A DNA stretch of 64,000 nt from positions 1,054,001-1,118,000 of the forward strand of contig JARGXX010000138.1 in the NCBI GenBank assembly GCA_030374765.1, written 5' to 3'. Below the pieces are notes generated by a model, which was not told the origin of the DNA, did no database searches, and saw only the letters and a program-made list of their open reading frames with translations. This document shows, one piece after another, positions 10,985 to 20,936 of the stretch (position 1 is its first letter; the number at the start of each line of letters is the position of its first letter). Origin of the DNA: Agarophyton chilense (lineage: Eukaryota; Rhodophyta; Florideophyceae; Gracilariales; Gracilariaceae). A program made the position numbers and the translations under genes.

Positions 10985-12325
10985 CTGTTAATCCTCTTTA
11001 AAGAACGCAGTGAGCTTTTCACTTACATTTGAACTCTGCGGCCTGCGGTCTGTGAGATGGGATTTAAAGTTCTTCAATGCTGCACGAACGAGATCTGTTG
11101 GTGATAGATTGCCTAATTTCTCATCCGACTCAGACTGAACATTTCCTTCACTCTGACGTGCAATAGACGATTCTTGGAGTGCTAAGTCCACGTCCATATT
11201 CGCGGTTTGTCAGCCTTGCTTTCCATCAGGATGCATGGAACCTGGATTCGCAGTCTGCTCTTCAGATCTTTGCCCGTTTTCAAAGTTTTGTTGAATGCAA
11301 TTCTCGTCGGTCCCAACATTATTCTCGTCTTCCTGCAAGCGTTCATAGATTCCGTCAGGGAAGAACTCTGCCACTTCATCCAACGTACTAAAGTTAGTCA
11401 TGCCCATTCCTATGCCCATTCCTTGCACACCATGAAGGAAATCAGGTGCATTGGTTTCATCTCCATCCAAGGAGAAGGAGTCAAGTCCACTGTTAGAGTT
11501 GATGGCAAACGATGGCTCGCTTTTCATGTTCGCTAAAGGAATTGCCTCCTTCTTCGTCTCTGCTATACTATTCAAACCGGTATTTCCAGTCCCATTTTGT
11601 TGCGTTCCAGCAAGACCTTGTGCAATAGTTATTCCGCCTTCTACGGAGTTCTGCACGCCCGAATTAGCAAGATCCGGAACTGGGAGTTCTAGGGAACACA
11701 CCCCTTCGATGAGTGGATGGCGCGTGGCGAGAGCAGCGTCTTGTTTTTTGTCTTTCTGAAGGGATCGAAGAGTAGCGTTCAGAGACACCGCAGTTGAGGC
11801 GTCGTCTTTGAATAGCACAGAAGCTTGCTGAGAAGGGGGTTCCGTGGGAGAAGGGGTGCGGTTGGTGTTGGCAGGAGGTCTATTTGGAGAGGGGGACCTT
11901 GGATGTTTTCTTGACTTTCACAACCTCGAGCTCTTGATACTTTTCTTGGGGTCCGACTCAGCTCTAGATACGGCTGCGGAACTGGCTGAATCTTCAGGCA
12001 ACAGCGTTTCGTTGGTGAGAATTACTGCTCGTGGATAAGGGACGACTAATCCTTTTTCGAACTTGACAAACACAACCGAGGAATCCAACTCCATAGGCGA
12101 GGATGGACTACGAGAATACATGCCAGCTTCGCACCATCTGTCAACGACGGACTCGGTTAGAGTATCGCCAGCCGGTGCACGTGAAGATAATCGAGCTGGG
12201 CTGCCAAGAGGTGCAGTTATGACGTTCAAGGAGTGATTAGGGTCTCGCAACAAGTCTTGGTCTGTGATTTTGCGAGCGGTTGAGTTCTTCACGATGACTC
12301 GGATGATTACGCGAGGGTCCAGTGG
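10985..12325 (-). pseudogene. Hypothetical acidic/serine-rich protein, interrupted by two TGA codons
   Basis: One minus-strand frame stays open over about 1.3 kb except for TGA codons near 11918 and at 11210-11212. It starts after a possible acceptor with PRVIIRVIVKNSTARKITDQ, passes through a Ser/Pro-rich region and LNATLRSLQKDKKQDAALAT, then a Gly/Met patch and TLDEVAEFFPDGIYERLQED. It ends with LTDRRPQSSNVSEKLTAFF and a TAA. The uniform frame suggests real coding ancestry. I recognise no domain. Near 11930 an alternative frame (LEVVKVKKTSKVPLSK) would avoid the first stop, which suggests an indel. Confidence 0.4.
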
Positions 12326-12328
12326 TGA

Positions 12329-12622
12329 GGAGAGCCATACCTAGAAGAAATATACAAGGCCTACGGACAGATGTACAACCTGATGGGCAACACGGAGCGC
12401 TCCCTGTGACTGCAAGAGAGAGAGAAAGGTGTGTTTGGCACTTTGTCGAAGCTTCACAAGAGGTTGAGGCGATTGGACAGCTGGAAGCGAGATGCTGGGG
12501 TCTGGGGGCGTGAGGTGGAAGTGGCGCAAAAGGCAGCGATCCAAGCGGCGAGTGTTGTTTCGGCGATGACGAGAGAAGTTGGCCTCGGCATTGGAAGAAG
12601 GGAAAAAAAACTCACGTTCTGA
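12329..12622 (+). pseudogene. Hypothetical plus-strand coding-like frame
   Basis: The frame reads GEPYLEEIYKAYGQMYNLMG then NTERSL, a TGA at 12407-12409, and continues LQEREKGVFGTLSKLHKRL with helical, charged text to a stop at 12622. The text looks protein-like on this strand. A minus-strand reading of the same DNA with a pyrimidine-rich acceptor (CTCTCTCTTGCAG) also exists, so the coding strand is uncertain. Confidence 0.3.
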
Positions 12623-13569
12623 GAGAAGGTGCGGGGCGAAACGGCTGAAGAGTTGGCACAGCGAAATTCGCTGGCGGGTGGCTTGCTCGAACGAAAGACC
12701 AGAGTCGATCAAGTTGATGGCGCAAAGCCAGGCGGATATGGCGTTTGCGATTTGAGTGCGCCACACGTAACAAACTTGCAACGCACACGTCACTTTTGTG
12801 CCATGCACGTCCAAAATGGGGCGCACGCTGTTGTTTCAAACGGTATCCGATGTCCGGGTATCACTGCATACGTGCACGGCTCTTTGTGGAGGTACAAAAC
12901 ACCCGGCAACCGCGATGCTCAAACCACCACCACAACCATCACGAACCCCATCACTCCCCTTCCCTGGCCCCTCCTCCTCCCTCTCTCTCAACCCTAGTCA
13001 TCCTTAAGCCGCAGCTCGCCGCGCACCAAACGTTTACCCCGCTGCTCGCGCCCCGGCATACAGCCGCACCCCACCATCCCCATCCCCGCACCCCCGCCTT
13101 CCCCTCCTCCCTTCTCCCTCAGCACTTTCACTGAGTATGCATCGAACGCTGCGCGTTACGCACCCAACCTCCGAAAGCCAACCCTCCAACTTGCCATCTT
13201 GTGGGGTTCCGCGCACCGACTGCTTCAAAACTTTATTTTACATTGCCTCAACCGTTGTCACCGTGATCCACATCCTCTCCAGCGCCCTCCTCAGGGCAAC
13301 ACACTTTCCCTGATCTCTTGCTGAATCCACTGGAAACCCCAACTCAGCTTTCACAACCAACGTTTGTATCACCATCCCCAAAAACATCATCTTCCGCTGC
13401 GACCCCGTCCGCAACTAACCATCACATTGCCATTTCCTCTCCACCACCCTTCTCAGTGTGACATACCATCCCCAACTTCCTGCTAAATACAATGCCAAGC
13501 CCAACTCCGTCTTCGCAATCAACGTTAGTACGACCACAACCAAAACATCATTTGCCGCCGCTACCTCGT

Positions 13570-13850
13570 CCGCAACACTTTCCACAACTCACCCCCGCAC
13601 CAACTCCCCCTCCACCACTGCGGCAACCCTGTCCGCAACTAACCCCCGCACCAACTTCCCCTTCACTACCGCCGCAACCCCGTCCGCAGCTAACCCCCCC
13701 ACCAACTTCCCCTCCACCACCGCCGCAACCCTGTCCCCAACTAACCTCCGCACCAAGTCTCCCTCCACCACCGCCTCAACCCCGTCCACAACTCACCCCC
13801 GCACCAACTCCCCCTCAACCACGGTTCCCACCTTATCTCTGACTACGAAC
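13570..13850. repeat. 51-bp minisatellite, proline-rich
   Basis: About five imperfect copies of a 51-bp C-rich unit, each containing CCCGCACCAACT and CCACCACCGCCGCAACC. Because 51 is a multiple of three, the array is open in several frames. It gives an extensin-like proline-rich frame on the plus strand (13492-13842, units like QLTPAPTSPSLPPQPRP) and a 17-residue VAAVVEGKLVRGLVADR repeat on the minus strand. There is no evidence either is translated. Confidence 0.8.
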
Positions 13851-13989
13851 CCTCTCACGAAGCCCCACTCCAACTAGCCCGCCTTCACAAACGCCCAGTC
13901 CATCACCGCTTCCACTACAACCCTCGCGGCAAACCCCACGATCGCTCGCACTACAACCACTCGTACCACCGCCCCCCTCACTACCACCC

Positions 13990-14612
13990 CCTGACCACCA
14001 CCTCGAAGACCGCTTCGAACCAACACTGGTCGAGTTCCCGTTCTCCTGCACCTATTCCAATGGCACTTTCCACAATAGCGTGCACAGTGCCGTCATACCC
14101 ACCCGCCTCCATTGCGATTGCTTCTTCGATCCATCTTTCCCGCGAAATGATCACGCATTTGACGCCCTCCCTCATGATCCTCACCATCTCCTCCGTTTTC
14201 TTGGCATGTTCTATTTCTTCTAGCTGTGCAGCTGTGATCCAAACCACTGTGTGCCCAGGTACCACCCTCTGTGCTTGCTTCAGAACCGATCTTGCCCTAA
14301 CTCTCTAGGTGCGCCAAATTAAATCCACATATCTACCTCCTGGGGTACTCTTTCAACAGCCTTGAGAAGCAGCATGCGCGCTCCAGCCGGATCTTCCAGT
14401 TCGACGGAAGCTTTCCACACATCTACCCCCTTCAGAATCACCTCTAACTCTTTTCGCAATACCCGCTTCTTCGCTGACTTGTCGACCTCCAGCGCCGCTG
14501 CTTGCAGCCAAATATTGCTCAACTTTGGCACGTTCTTCACTGCCTTCGCTAGAATACGACCGGCGATCTTTCGAACTTGATGCATTCTTGCCACCTCAAT
14601 CCAAACGTTCTC
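13990..14612 (-). pseudogene. PRPF6: PRPF6/Prp6 splicing factor fragment (HAT repeats)
   Basis: PRPF6 is the U4/U6.U5 tri-snRNP bridging protein built of HAT/TPR-like repeats. Reading from 14612 leftward: ENVWIEVARMHQVRKIAGRI, VRKELEVILKG-type helices, KSAKKRVLRKELE, VWKASVELEDPAGARMLLLK and AVERVPQEVDMWI. After a frameshift comes NLAHLES, then after another frameshift RARSVLKQAQRVVPGHTVVW, ITAAQLEE, REGVKCVIISRERWIEEAI and IGIGAGERELDQCWFEA. This follows the conserved order KKRVLRKALE…LWKAAVELE…ARxMLxRAVE…LWLALARLE…IWITAAKLEE…REQWI…IGIG of PRPF6. Two frameshifts lie within about 30 bases near 14300-14320, and both ends of the protein are missing. It is a non-functional fragment. Confidence 0.85.
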
Positions 14613-14999
14613 ATCCTAACGAGGTTTTTACAAACTCCACAAGTATGGAATGATGAGCATCATGTATCGTATGATATACTTACGTCCCAAACGGACTTCA
14701 ATTTTTTCCCTGACACCTTTCGAGTAATCGATGATATCAACGCCACCATAAGGGAACACTCCAAGAAGGCAGAGGGCATCCGGTATATCGTTCCATACCG
14801 AGAAAAGACGGTTATTCGCGCTGAAGATCAATACTGCATCTCCCTGACATGTAGTCATGAGACCGCTTGGAGGGATATTCAGGACAGAATACCAGACCAG
14901 TACGGGTTGCTCAAACTTTATGGCACGAACGCGGAGTTGAACTTGGTTTAGGTTGCACCATCGTCCTATGTAAAAAATTCGTCGGAACTCCACTGGTCT
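14613..14999. other. No gene recognised
   Basis: Overlapping open frames exist on both strands (plus 14577-14951, minus 14628-15125) without recognisable motifs. One strand is presumably the shadow of the other or of non-coding sequence. Confidence 0.3.
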
Positions 15000-16001
15000 T
15001 TGTCGCTGCCAAATTTGTCTGGGAAGATCTCTGTAGACTTGTTGGAAATAATTACTTCTGTACGAAATAGCAAAAACAAACAGGATGTAGTGCATCGGAA
15101 AAACAGTGGCGCGTCGTACTTTCAAAAGTCACGAGCATCATCACTAGCGCAAAGAGTGCTTATTCAGTTTGAAACTTTCGTAGCCCATCGCCCCAACATC
15201 TCTCCAGAAACAACGTCCCAGGGAACGAGGAAAGTCGTTGAGCGCACGATTCTTTCTGCCGGGAACAAATGTGAACTATCCGACAAGTTCAATTCAGATG
15301 ATGACATGCTGTTCTTGGATGGCCCTGAACATGATTTTCTGAACTCTGTGAATAGAAGTGAAATACGGTTTACCGCATCTAACAGAGTTGCAGATCTCAA
15401 TCTGCACCATAAGTCATCTTTCTTGAATCTATTTAGAAACTATGCATCCGGTGGATATCATACGATTTCAGCCGAAGAGAAATCTTGCATTGAGGAAAGG
15501 CGAAAGAAAACTTCTCTCCGTATCCTTAAGGCCGGTCGTTTGCCTACATCAATAGAGTGTCTAACAAAGCCCTTTCCAATGCTAAGAGTTGAAGAAGAGC
15601 AAAATGAAAACCTTGACGCAGGCCGCCCGATTTTTGGTCCTTCGCCCCAAAAGAGGAACAAGCCGGGCGAAGACAGGTTATGTTCGGCAGCAAATAACTC
15701 AATCAATTGTTACGGTCTTCCGACTGGTCATTCCGACATTTTGGGAGGGAATACCTTTCGATGGACCACGAACTCATATCGAAAAGTAGCCTATTTCCGA
15801 AGTCGATCTAACCCTCGGTTTCAAGATAATTTATTAGGCGGTGGCATCAGAAATTTTGGCCAACATGAACTTAGTGCACATCCAATGGTCCTTTCTGGAA
15901 CTTCAGTATCAGCATTCATTCGAAATTCAAGTACCCCCACCAGTCATCACGCTCCACTGCCATGTGATGCAAAAAAAAGTCTCAGCAGTTTTAAGTCATA
16001 G
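15000..16001 (+). CDS. Hypothetical protein, 333-codon open frame
   Basis: This is the longest uninterrupted non-repeat frame in the 6.5-18.6 kb block. The composition is polar, rich in Ser, Asn and Arg, without transmembrane segments or cysteine motifs. Short charged segments include SAEEKSCIEERRKKTSLRIL and FGPSPQKRNKPGEDRLCS. The first codon of the open frame is TTG; the first in-frame ATG is near 15306, so either the start is internal or an upstream exon is missing. No homologous family comes to mind. Its length against chance suggests a real gene or a recent remnant. Confidence 0.4.
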   Translation: MSLPNLSGKISVDLLEIITSVRNSKNKQDVVHRKNSGASYFQKSRASSLAQRVLIQFETFVAHRPNISPETTSQGTRKVVERTILSAGNKCELSDKFNSDDDMLFLDGPEHDFLNSVNRSEIRFTASNRVADLNLHHKSSFLNLFRNYASGGYHTISAEEKSCIEERRKKTSLRILKAGRLPTSIECLTKPFPMLRVEEEQNENLDAGRPIFGPSPQKRNKPGEDRLCSAANNSINCYGLPTGHSDILGGNTFRWTTNSYRKVAYFRSRSNPRFQDNLLGGGIRNFGQHELSAHPMVLSGTSVSAFIRNSSTPTSHHAPLPCDAKKSLSSFKS

Positions 16002-16381
16002 TCTCGGGTCGTGATTTCATGCATTGACAGCCATGCCTCCTGATCCTTCGTTCCATCGTAGGAATCTGCCGCCGGAAACAGATGGAGGGCAGAGCGATCA
16101 CCAGAATACCCTCCGCATTGATAGCTGGAAAAACTCTCTTTAGCGCCTTACTGCAAATGATACAATAACTGTGCCTACGTCCAGATCAAGGTTTGGTACG
16201 GGTATCTACTTCACCCAGGATCATGAGGGCTGAGTTCATCTTTTCTTTGTGTACCATTTTACTCTTTCATCTGAGTCAGTCTCAACCAAGTGATGGCCAT
16301 CCATCTTTTTCCATTTCCGAGGCCGACGACTGACGCAGCTCTTCGGACCAGATTCTGAGCCTATCTTCTTCACCTCTCAAC

Positions 16382-16714
16382 GTGCCAACAGGCCCCGGAT
16401 CCCAAAACATCGATCTGTCATCCGGCACCGCACCTCATCTGCCCCATCTGCCCCCCTCGCCCCCTCACTCCTTCTTCCTCCTCCATCCTCCGTCGCTTAG
16501 CATGGAACTGCATCGCCTCTCCGGCCGCTTTGGCCCTACTGACGTTCCTGTGCAAACCGATGCCATCCCTTCCTCCCAGAGCGCCGACGATGCCGAGTTT
16601 CCCGACTTCCTGCCCGTGCCTTTTCAGTCCGTCCCTCAACACTTCAGCTTGGCGCGCTTCCGCCCCCAAGACCCTGACTTTCTCACCGACGCTGGTATGC
16701 CCTTATCAGCTTAA
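16382..16714 (+). CDS. Proline-rich ORF upstream of the RBR fragment, possible first exon
   Basis: A 110-codon frame with no ATG at its 5' end, rich in Pro/His/Ser, ends FSLARFRPQDPDFLTDAGMP just before the RING1-like region. It may be the N-terminal part of the RBR ligase separated by a short intron or a frameshift (a GTATGC follows GACGCTG at 16695). Phases do not join cleanly with the downstream frame. Confidence 0.3.
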   Translation: MPTGPGSQNIDLSSGTAPHLPHLPPSPPHSFFLLHPPSLSMELHRLSGRFGPTDVPVQTDAIPSSQSADDAEFPDFLPVPFQSVPQHFSLARFRPQDPDFLTDAGMPLSA

Positions 16715-16728
16715 TCTGACGACGCAAG

Positions 16729-17290
16729 ATGCAAAAATCTGTTGTCATCCAGATTCGTCCCCTTTACGCCCTATGCCCGCAATGCCGCGTCACCGCCTTT
16801 CATCACTGTCTCCGCTCGTGGCTTCGCTTCAAAATCGAGGACGGTGATTTCAATCATCTCTCCTGTTTTCTGTGCCATGAGCTCATCTCCGACGCCGAAG
16901 TGAGAAATATCGTCGGAGAGCTCGAATTCAAAAGGTGTCTTTTCTTTCGCTCCAAGATTCAGCATGGAAGCAACCCTACCGCAGCATGGTGTCCAAAAGT
17001 GGGATGTTGGAAACTGTTGCGGTGCAATGTGCGTAAACTATGCGTCAATACCACGAACATGACCTGCCCGGATTGCGACACGCAGGTGTGCCCTCGATGC
17101 TTCAGCGAAGGTCATGGAGATGACATGTGTCCAGTACCTACCGTCGCCGTCCGAGAAAAGACACTCTCCCGTATCTGAGAGAGGGTTCACACCAAAAAGT
17201 GTCCAATATCTCGAATATCTCTAAGAACACTGTGAAGAACGATCGCTCTAGAATGTATCCAATGCGCAAATTGAAATCCCAGGAAACAGA
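16729..17290 (+). pseudogene. RING-between-RING (RBR) E3 ubiquitin ligase remnant
   Basis: The 149-codon frame carries the second half of a RING1-like region (LCPQCRVTAFHHCLRSWLRF, CFLCHELI). A complete IBR zinc module follows: WCPKVGCWKLLRC, then CPDCDTQVCPRCFSEGHGDD followed by MC, spacing C-x2-C-x4-C-x2-C-x4-H-x4-C. RBR ligases use a RING1-IBR-RING2 array to transfer ubiquitin through a RING2 cysteine. The frame ends at 17178. In another frame, 17190-17275 reads KKCPISRISL…LECIQCAN, a decayed RING2 (KKCPxCRxxI…GCNHxxC) with two stops. The ligase is therefore broken at its catalytic module. Confidence 0.75.
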
Positions 17291-17558
17291 GACTTTAGTT
17301 TCCACAGGGGATGAGGAATCCGGTTTATATCAGAGAATAGCAGAAACAACTGCAGGGGAAACAGGGCCTCCTCGAAAACGGGCAAAGTGCATGATTCCAA
17401 GAGCCATAGTTCCTCCAGCATTCGAAAGTCCTCGCAGACTTGTCGAAGAATCACCAATCAGACATGTTATTTTTTGCTGCTGCGAAGCGACAGAAAGGAG
17501 CGATTGGGTGAGGAGGGGGGCATTCTGGAAGGACTGGGCCGAGCAAGGTTCTTAGGAG

Positions 17559-17988
17559 GTGAGTGCTTCATTTAAGTAATGTGGTTTCGATATTTGGTGG
17601 AAGTCTGACTTATATTTCTTTCTTGTTACGACAGTGGTTGATCGGTAAATGGTGGCATCAAAGGTAAGTGCGAGCTTCATTCAAATCTTGTATGCGTTAG
17701 GGAAGGATATCTGACTTGCCGTTGTTTGCTGCTGCAAGAGAACAGGGAGGCAAGATTGGACAAGAGGTGGGATAAGTGGTCGCTACAGAGGTGAGTGTGG
17801 TGCTGATGTGGTTTGGGTTTAATTTGTGACGGAGATCTGACTTTTGTCTATTTATTGATGCGAATGCACAAAGTGGGAGCAAGACAAGGAACACATATTT
17901 GGGAGAGGTAAGCTTGTTTATATGGAATTTGCTTGCATGAAGCGAGGAATTGGGCTCTAACTTGTGTGAGTTTATGATGTCTATCTAG
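17559..17988 (+). other. Cluster of four short spliceosomal-type introns
   Basis: Four consecutive intron-like units: 17559-17634, 17664-17738, 17791-17873 and 17908-17988 (75-83 nt each), separated by micro-exons of 29, 52 and 34 nt. Donors are GTGAGT, GTAAGT, GTGAGT and GTAAGC, each preceded by AG. Every unit has TCTGACTT or TCTAACTT (branch-point-like CTRAC) 20-45 nt before a terminal AG. Joined exons are open in only one frame and hit a stop quickly, so this may be the 3' untranslated part of a transcript, a non-coding RNA, or the tail of the decayed RBR gene. Confidence 0.6.
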
Positions 17989-18077
17989 TAATATAGGAAT
18001 TTGTGATTGATGAAGGGTGAACTCGTATACCGCTTGGACGGTTCTCGGACAATGGAGGGTTCTTTGCGTTGCGCTTC

Positions 18078-18122
18078 GCGCGACGCGAATTGAAGCGCGC
18101 GACGGCGCGACGCGAAGTGAAG
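18078..18122. repeat. GC-rich direct repeat, 18-bp unit, 27-bp period
   Basis: GCGCGACGCGAATTGAAG at 18078-18095 recurs as GCGCGACGCGAAGTGAAG at 18105-18122 within an otherwise AT-rich region. The preceding CTTCGCG can pair with CGCGAAG in each copy. Confidence 0.8.
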
Positions 18123-18619
18123 GGTAACGATCAGAGAACGTGATGCAAAGCGCATGTGAATTGGGAAGATGTCATTTCACGTGCAACGGGGACACGTTTC
18201 GGGTCTCAGTTGCAGGATCGCCGTATTATGCACTGGCCATTAGGGTCATTAGAGAACATTAAATTGAATGTGCAAAGCATTTTAATGGTTCATACTAGCT
18301 ACGATACCTGCACGAAATAAATGATCATGCGCTAGATAGCGTTCAGTATTCCGTTCATTGTCGGTAGAATTCATGGTCTAGGAGGAATGAATATCGAAAG
18401 ATATCTCCCAAGTTCTCTTCCATTCTTTCTAGTGTGCCGGTGTTAGTACGGATGTTTGCTAGTTTTTTAGATTCTCCCCAAAATTCACTTGGGCTAGTAT
18501 TTTTGCGCTAGATATTCTGGCATCAAAATTCTGTGAATTTTTGAATGCTAACCATAGACATTCTAGCACACCCAAACTAGAACTCTAGCACACAATACTA
18601 GCTTTCCGAAAACACAGAC
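18123..18619. other. AT-rich, CTAG-rich right edge of the 12-kb segment
   Basis: There is no gene here. The last 200 bases contain at least eight CTAG tetramers and a segment (GGCATCAAAATTCTG near 18520) resembling one near the left edge (CTACATCAAAATCCTG near 6550). Confidence 0.5.
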
Positions 18620-18900
18620 GAAGGCTTCGTGATCCGTTCGTACAGTGAGATGGGCACCATGTAGGTACTGTCGCAGCATCAGTATGCTCCATATCACAGC
18701 GAAGCATTCTTTTTCGGTGACGCAGTATTTTTGTTCCGTGTGTGTGAGCGCTTGGCTCCAGTAACCAATTGGTTCCCTTGATTCATCTTCCTGCTCCTGC
18801 ATTAGACATCAAACAATCTGTGCGTCCGAGGCATCAGTATCCAATGTGTACGGCTTTCCCGCCTTTGATAATGCCCATATAGGAGGTGAAAGCAGCGCCG
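18620..18900 (-). pseudogene. RNase H N-terminal part of the chromovirus
   Basis: The text SREPIGYWSQALTHTEQKYC, VTEKECFAVIWSILMLRQYL and HGAHLTVRTDHEAF is the Ty3 RNase H core (FxSxxLxxxExxYxxxExExLAxVWA…RxYLxGxxFxVxTDHxAL). It degrades the RNA strand of the RNA:DNA hybrid. It breaks off right after TDHEA. Confidence 0.85.
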
Positions 18901-19605
18901 CTTTCCAGGGATGGAAGGCGTCCGGTTTGTCGTATTCTAGATACACGAACCTTTACTGTTGTCCTTTTTGGAGACGTCGGTTTAGAGGGGCTGCTATCTT
19001 CGCAAAGTTTTTGATAAACCTGCGGTACACGTACCATAAACCTATGAAGGATTGTATTTCGGTTCGGGTTGACGAAAGTTTCGCTTCTTTTACTGCTTTG
19101 AGGTTTCTTTTGGCTACTTAAAGTTTCCATGGGCTGCTTGTGTGCCCCAAATACTTTATGTTCTGTTCAAAGAACATGCACTTGCTTAACTTCAGAGTTA
19201 CTTCACCCTTTCCCAGGAGATCCAGTACGGTACGAACGAGCTCATGGTGCTCCATCGTGATTTTGGAGTACACCAACACGTCGTTTATATACTCCAATAA
19301 TGTTTTCCACCTCGCTATCAACATTATAATGTCAAGAGCCCGTTGGAAGGCTGCTGGAGCATTGCGTAGACCAAAAGGCATTCGTCGGAATCGGTAGAGA
19401 CCAGCATGACAGGTGAACGCGGTCTTGTCTCTGTCCTCCTCGGGTCTCTCTATTTGCCAATTAACACAGTTGGCATCCAGTATTGTGAATATATTGACGT
19501 TCCCTATAAAATCGATACATTCATCCAATCTTGGTATTGGATACGAGTCTCTTACCATAAAGCCATTCAACTTCCGATAGTCGATAAAGAAACGCATAGG
19601 GGTTT
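18900..19605 (-). pseudogene. Ty3/gypsy reverse transcriptase
   Basis: The 159-codon frame (19118-19597) shows RFFIDYRKLN, YPIPRLDECIDFIG, FRRMPFGLRNAPAAFQRALD and LEYINDVLVYSK, with the thumb in the next frame (IQSFIGLWYVYRRFIKNFAK). The catalytic YxDD box reads YIND (19280-19291): asparagine replaces the first aspartate. A frameshift near 19120 separates palm and connection. Polymerase activity is not expected. Confidence 0.85.
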
Positions 19606-20267
19606 ATCTTAGTTTTCGCACAAGTATCACGGGGCTTTCCTATTTCGCATTTGCAGGTTCAATCACTTCTTCACGGAGCATTATTTGCATCTCTTGTTCT
19701 TTTAACTCACGGGCGTTTGGACCGGCCCGGTACGGTTGCTTGTGAATAGGCTTGGAGCCTGGCGCGCCAAGTTTATGCAGTGCTGGGTTGCTTCAATGAC
19801 ACCCAGTTATCACGAACACATGATTTCGAACGGTTCCAGTAGAGAGAGTATCCCTTTTCGGTTTCTTTTACCTCTAAGGCCCATATTTTCTTTCTCTCTC
19901 CAGTCTTTCACCTCATTCAATTCCATGTCGCTGACGGTTTTCTCTCTGTTTTAGATGTTTTCCTTTACCTGATGATTTTCATTCCTCCTCCCCTTCCCCT
20001 CTTTATCGTTGCCGTTCGCTTGAGACCATGCTGGTTTCATTGTTAAGATACCTGGCGCCGGGAGCGCTAAGCCGATAACGGTATTTTTGGAAAGCTTTAC
20101 CATGTTGTTGCTGAATTTGCTGAGGTATACCTTATACCTTGAACGATTTGTTCGGTTTATTCTTGACAATTCCATTTTCCCATGAAGGTCGTGTGATCAT
20201 CGACCAACTTTGCATGGCTCTGAATGGATACCATACCTGGTCGCAAGAATGTGACTTGTACTACCAT

Positions 20268-20936
20268 TTAGTGGGAAGGTGAATTGGATACCCTATGGGC
20301 TAACCGGACCTTATTAAATATTGTACCTGTTGTTTGGTTTGCACTCTCCCACCTGGTGTTCTGCTTTTTAGGTCCTCTGCTCTTACCAATAATGGCAATG
20401 CGTGGAACATCGTTGAAGAGTACCGTATAGGATCTGGGGAAAATGCCCCAGGTGTGGCTGTCGATAAAAGATGTCCCCAGAATGCAGTTCATTGCCAGTT
20501 GGTTGATCACAATAAAGCGGATTCTTACCTTAAGGTTGTTAACTATGAACATAAGTCTAAAGTAACCACGAACTAAAAGAGGTCTATTGTTAGCATCGAC
20601 GAGTGAGTTGTGCAATGTGCAGGGAGGTATCCTTTCCAGAAATCTTGGTGGTGATAATCTGGCATTCACCAGATTGGGTCCCGCTCCTGTACCCAGGACG
20701 GTGACAAATGGAACCAAATGGTTAGTAGTAAACCAAAAGGTTATTTTTACCCTGTGTTTACTGTGATTGAGGGAGCATATAGTGAATGGGTCATCCATTA
20801 CCTCTTCCTTTCCAGTGCCCAGTGGGTAGTCATCCAATATCTCTTCCTTTCTAGTGCCCAATGAGTAGTCATCCATATATGAACCAGATGGTAATGGAAG
20901 ACCTTCCGAGTGGGCCCAGTCGGGGCTGGCCTTCAC
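20268..20936 (-). pseudogene. Ty3/gypsy aspartic protease
   Basis: The 222-codon frame contains a retropepsin fold: FVTVLGTGAGPNLVN, PLLVRGYFRLMF, NCILGTSFIDSHTWGI. The active-site triad normally reads D-T/S-G-A; here the codon at 20691-20693 is GGT, giving G-T-G-A, so the catalytic aspartate is absent. The ILGxxF flap-distal motif is retained. An imperfect internal duplication (DDYSLGTRKEEIL, DDYPLGTGKEEVM) lies upstream in the linker. Confidence 0.8.

Larger units (their letters stand above)
6501..18619. other. About 12.1-kb segment interrupting the chromovirus
   Basis: This block lies between two minus-strand chromovirus pieces whose RNase H reading resumes at adjacent codons. It contains no recognisable retroelement. 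It holds remnants of host-type genes on both strands, a minisatellite and an intron cluster. Both edges are AT-rich and carry many CTAG motifs, and a diverged sequence of about 55 bp occurs in the same orientation near each edge (about 6535-6590 and 18495-18550). No convincing target-site duplication is visible: only CCT is shared at the junction. Confidence 0.55.

Noticed and set aside
10985-12325. In-frame TGA codons as selenocysteine or code reassignment
   Set aside because: TAA and TAG stops interrupt neighbouring frames equally, and intact genes here end in normal stops. Decay or indels explain it better.
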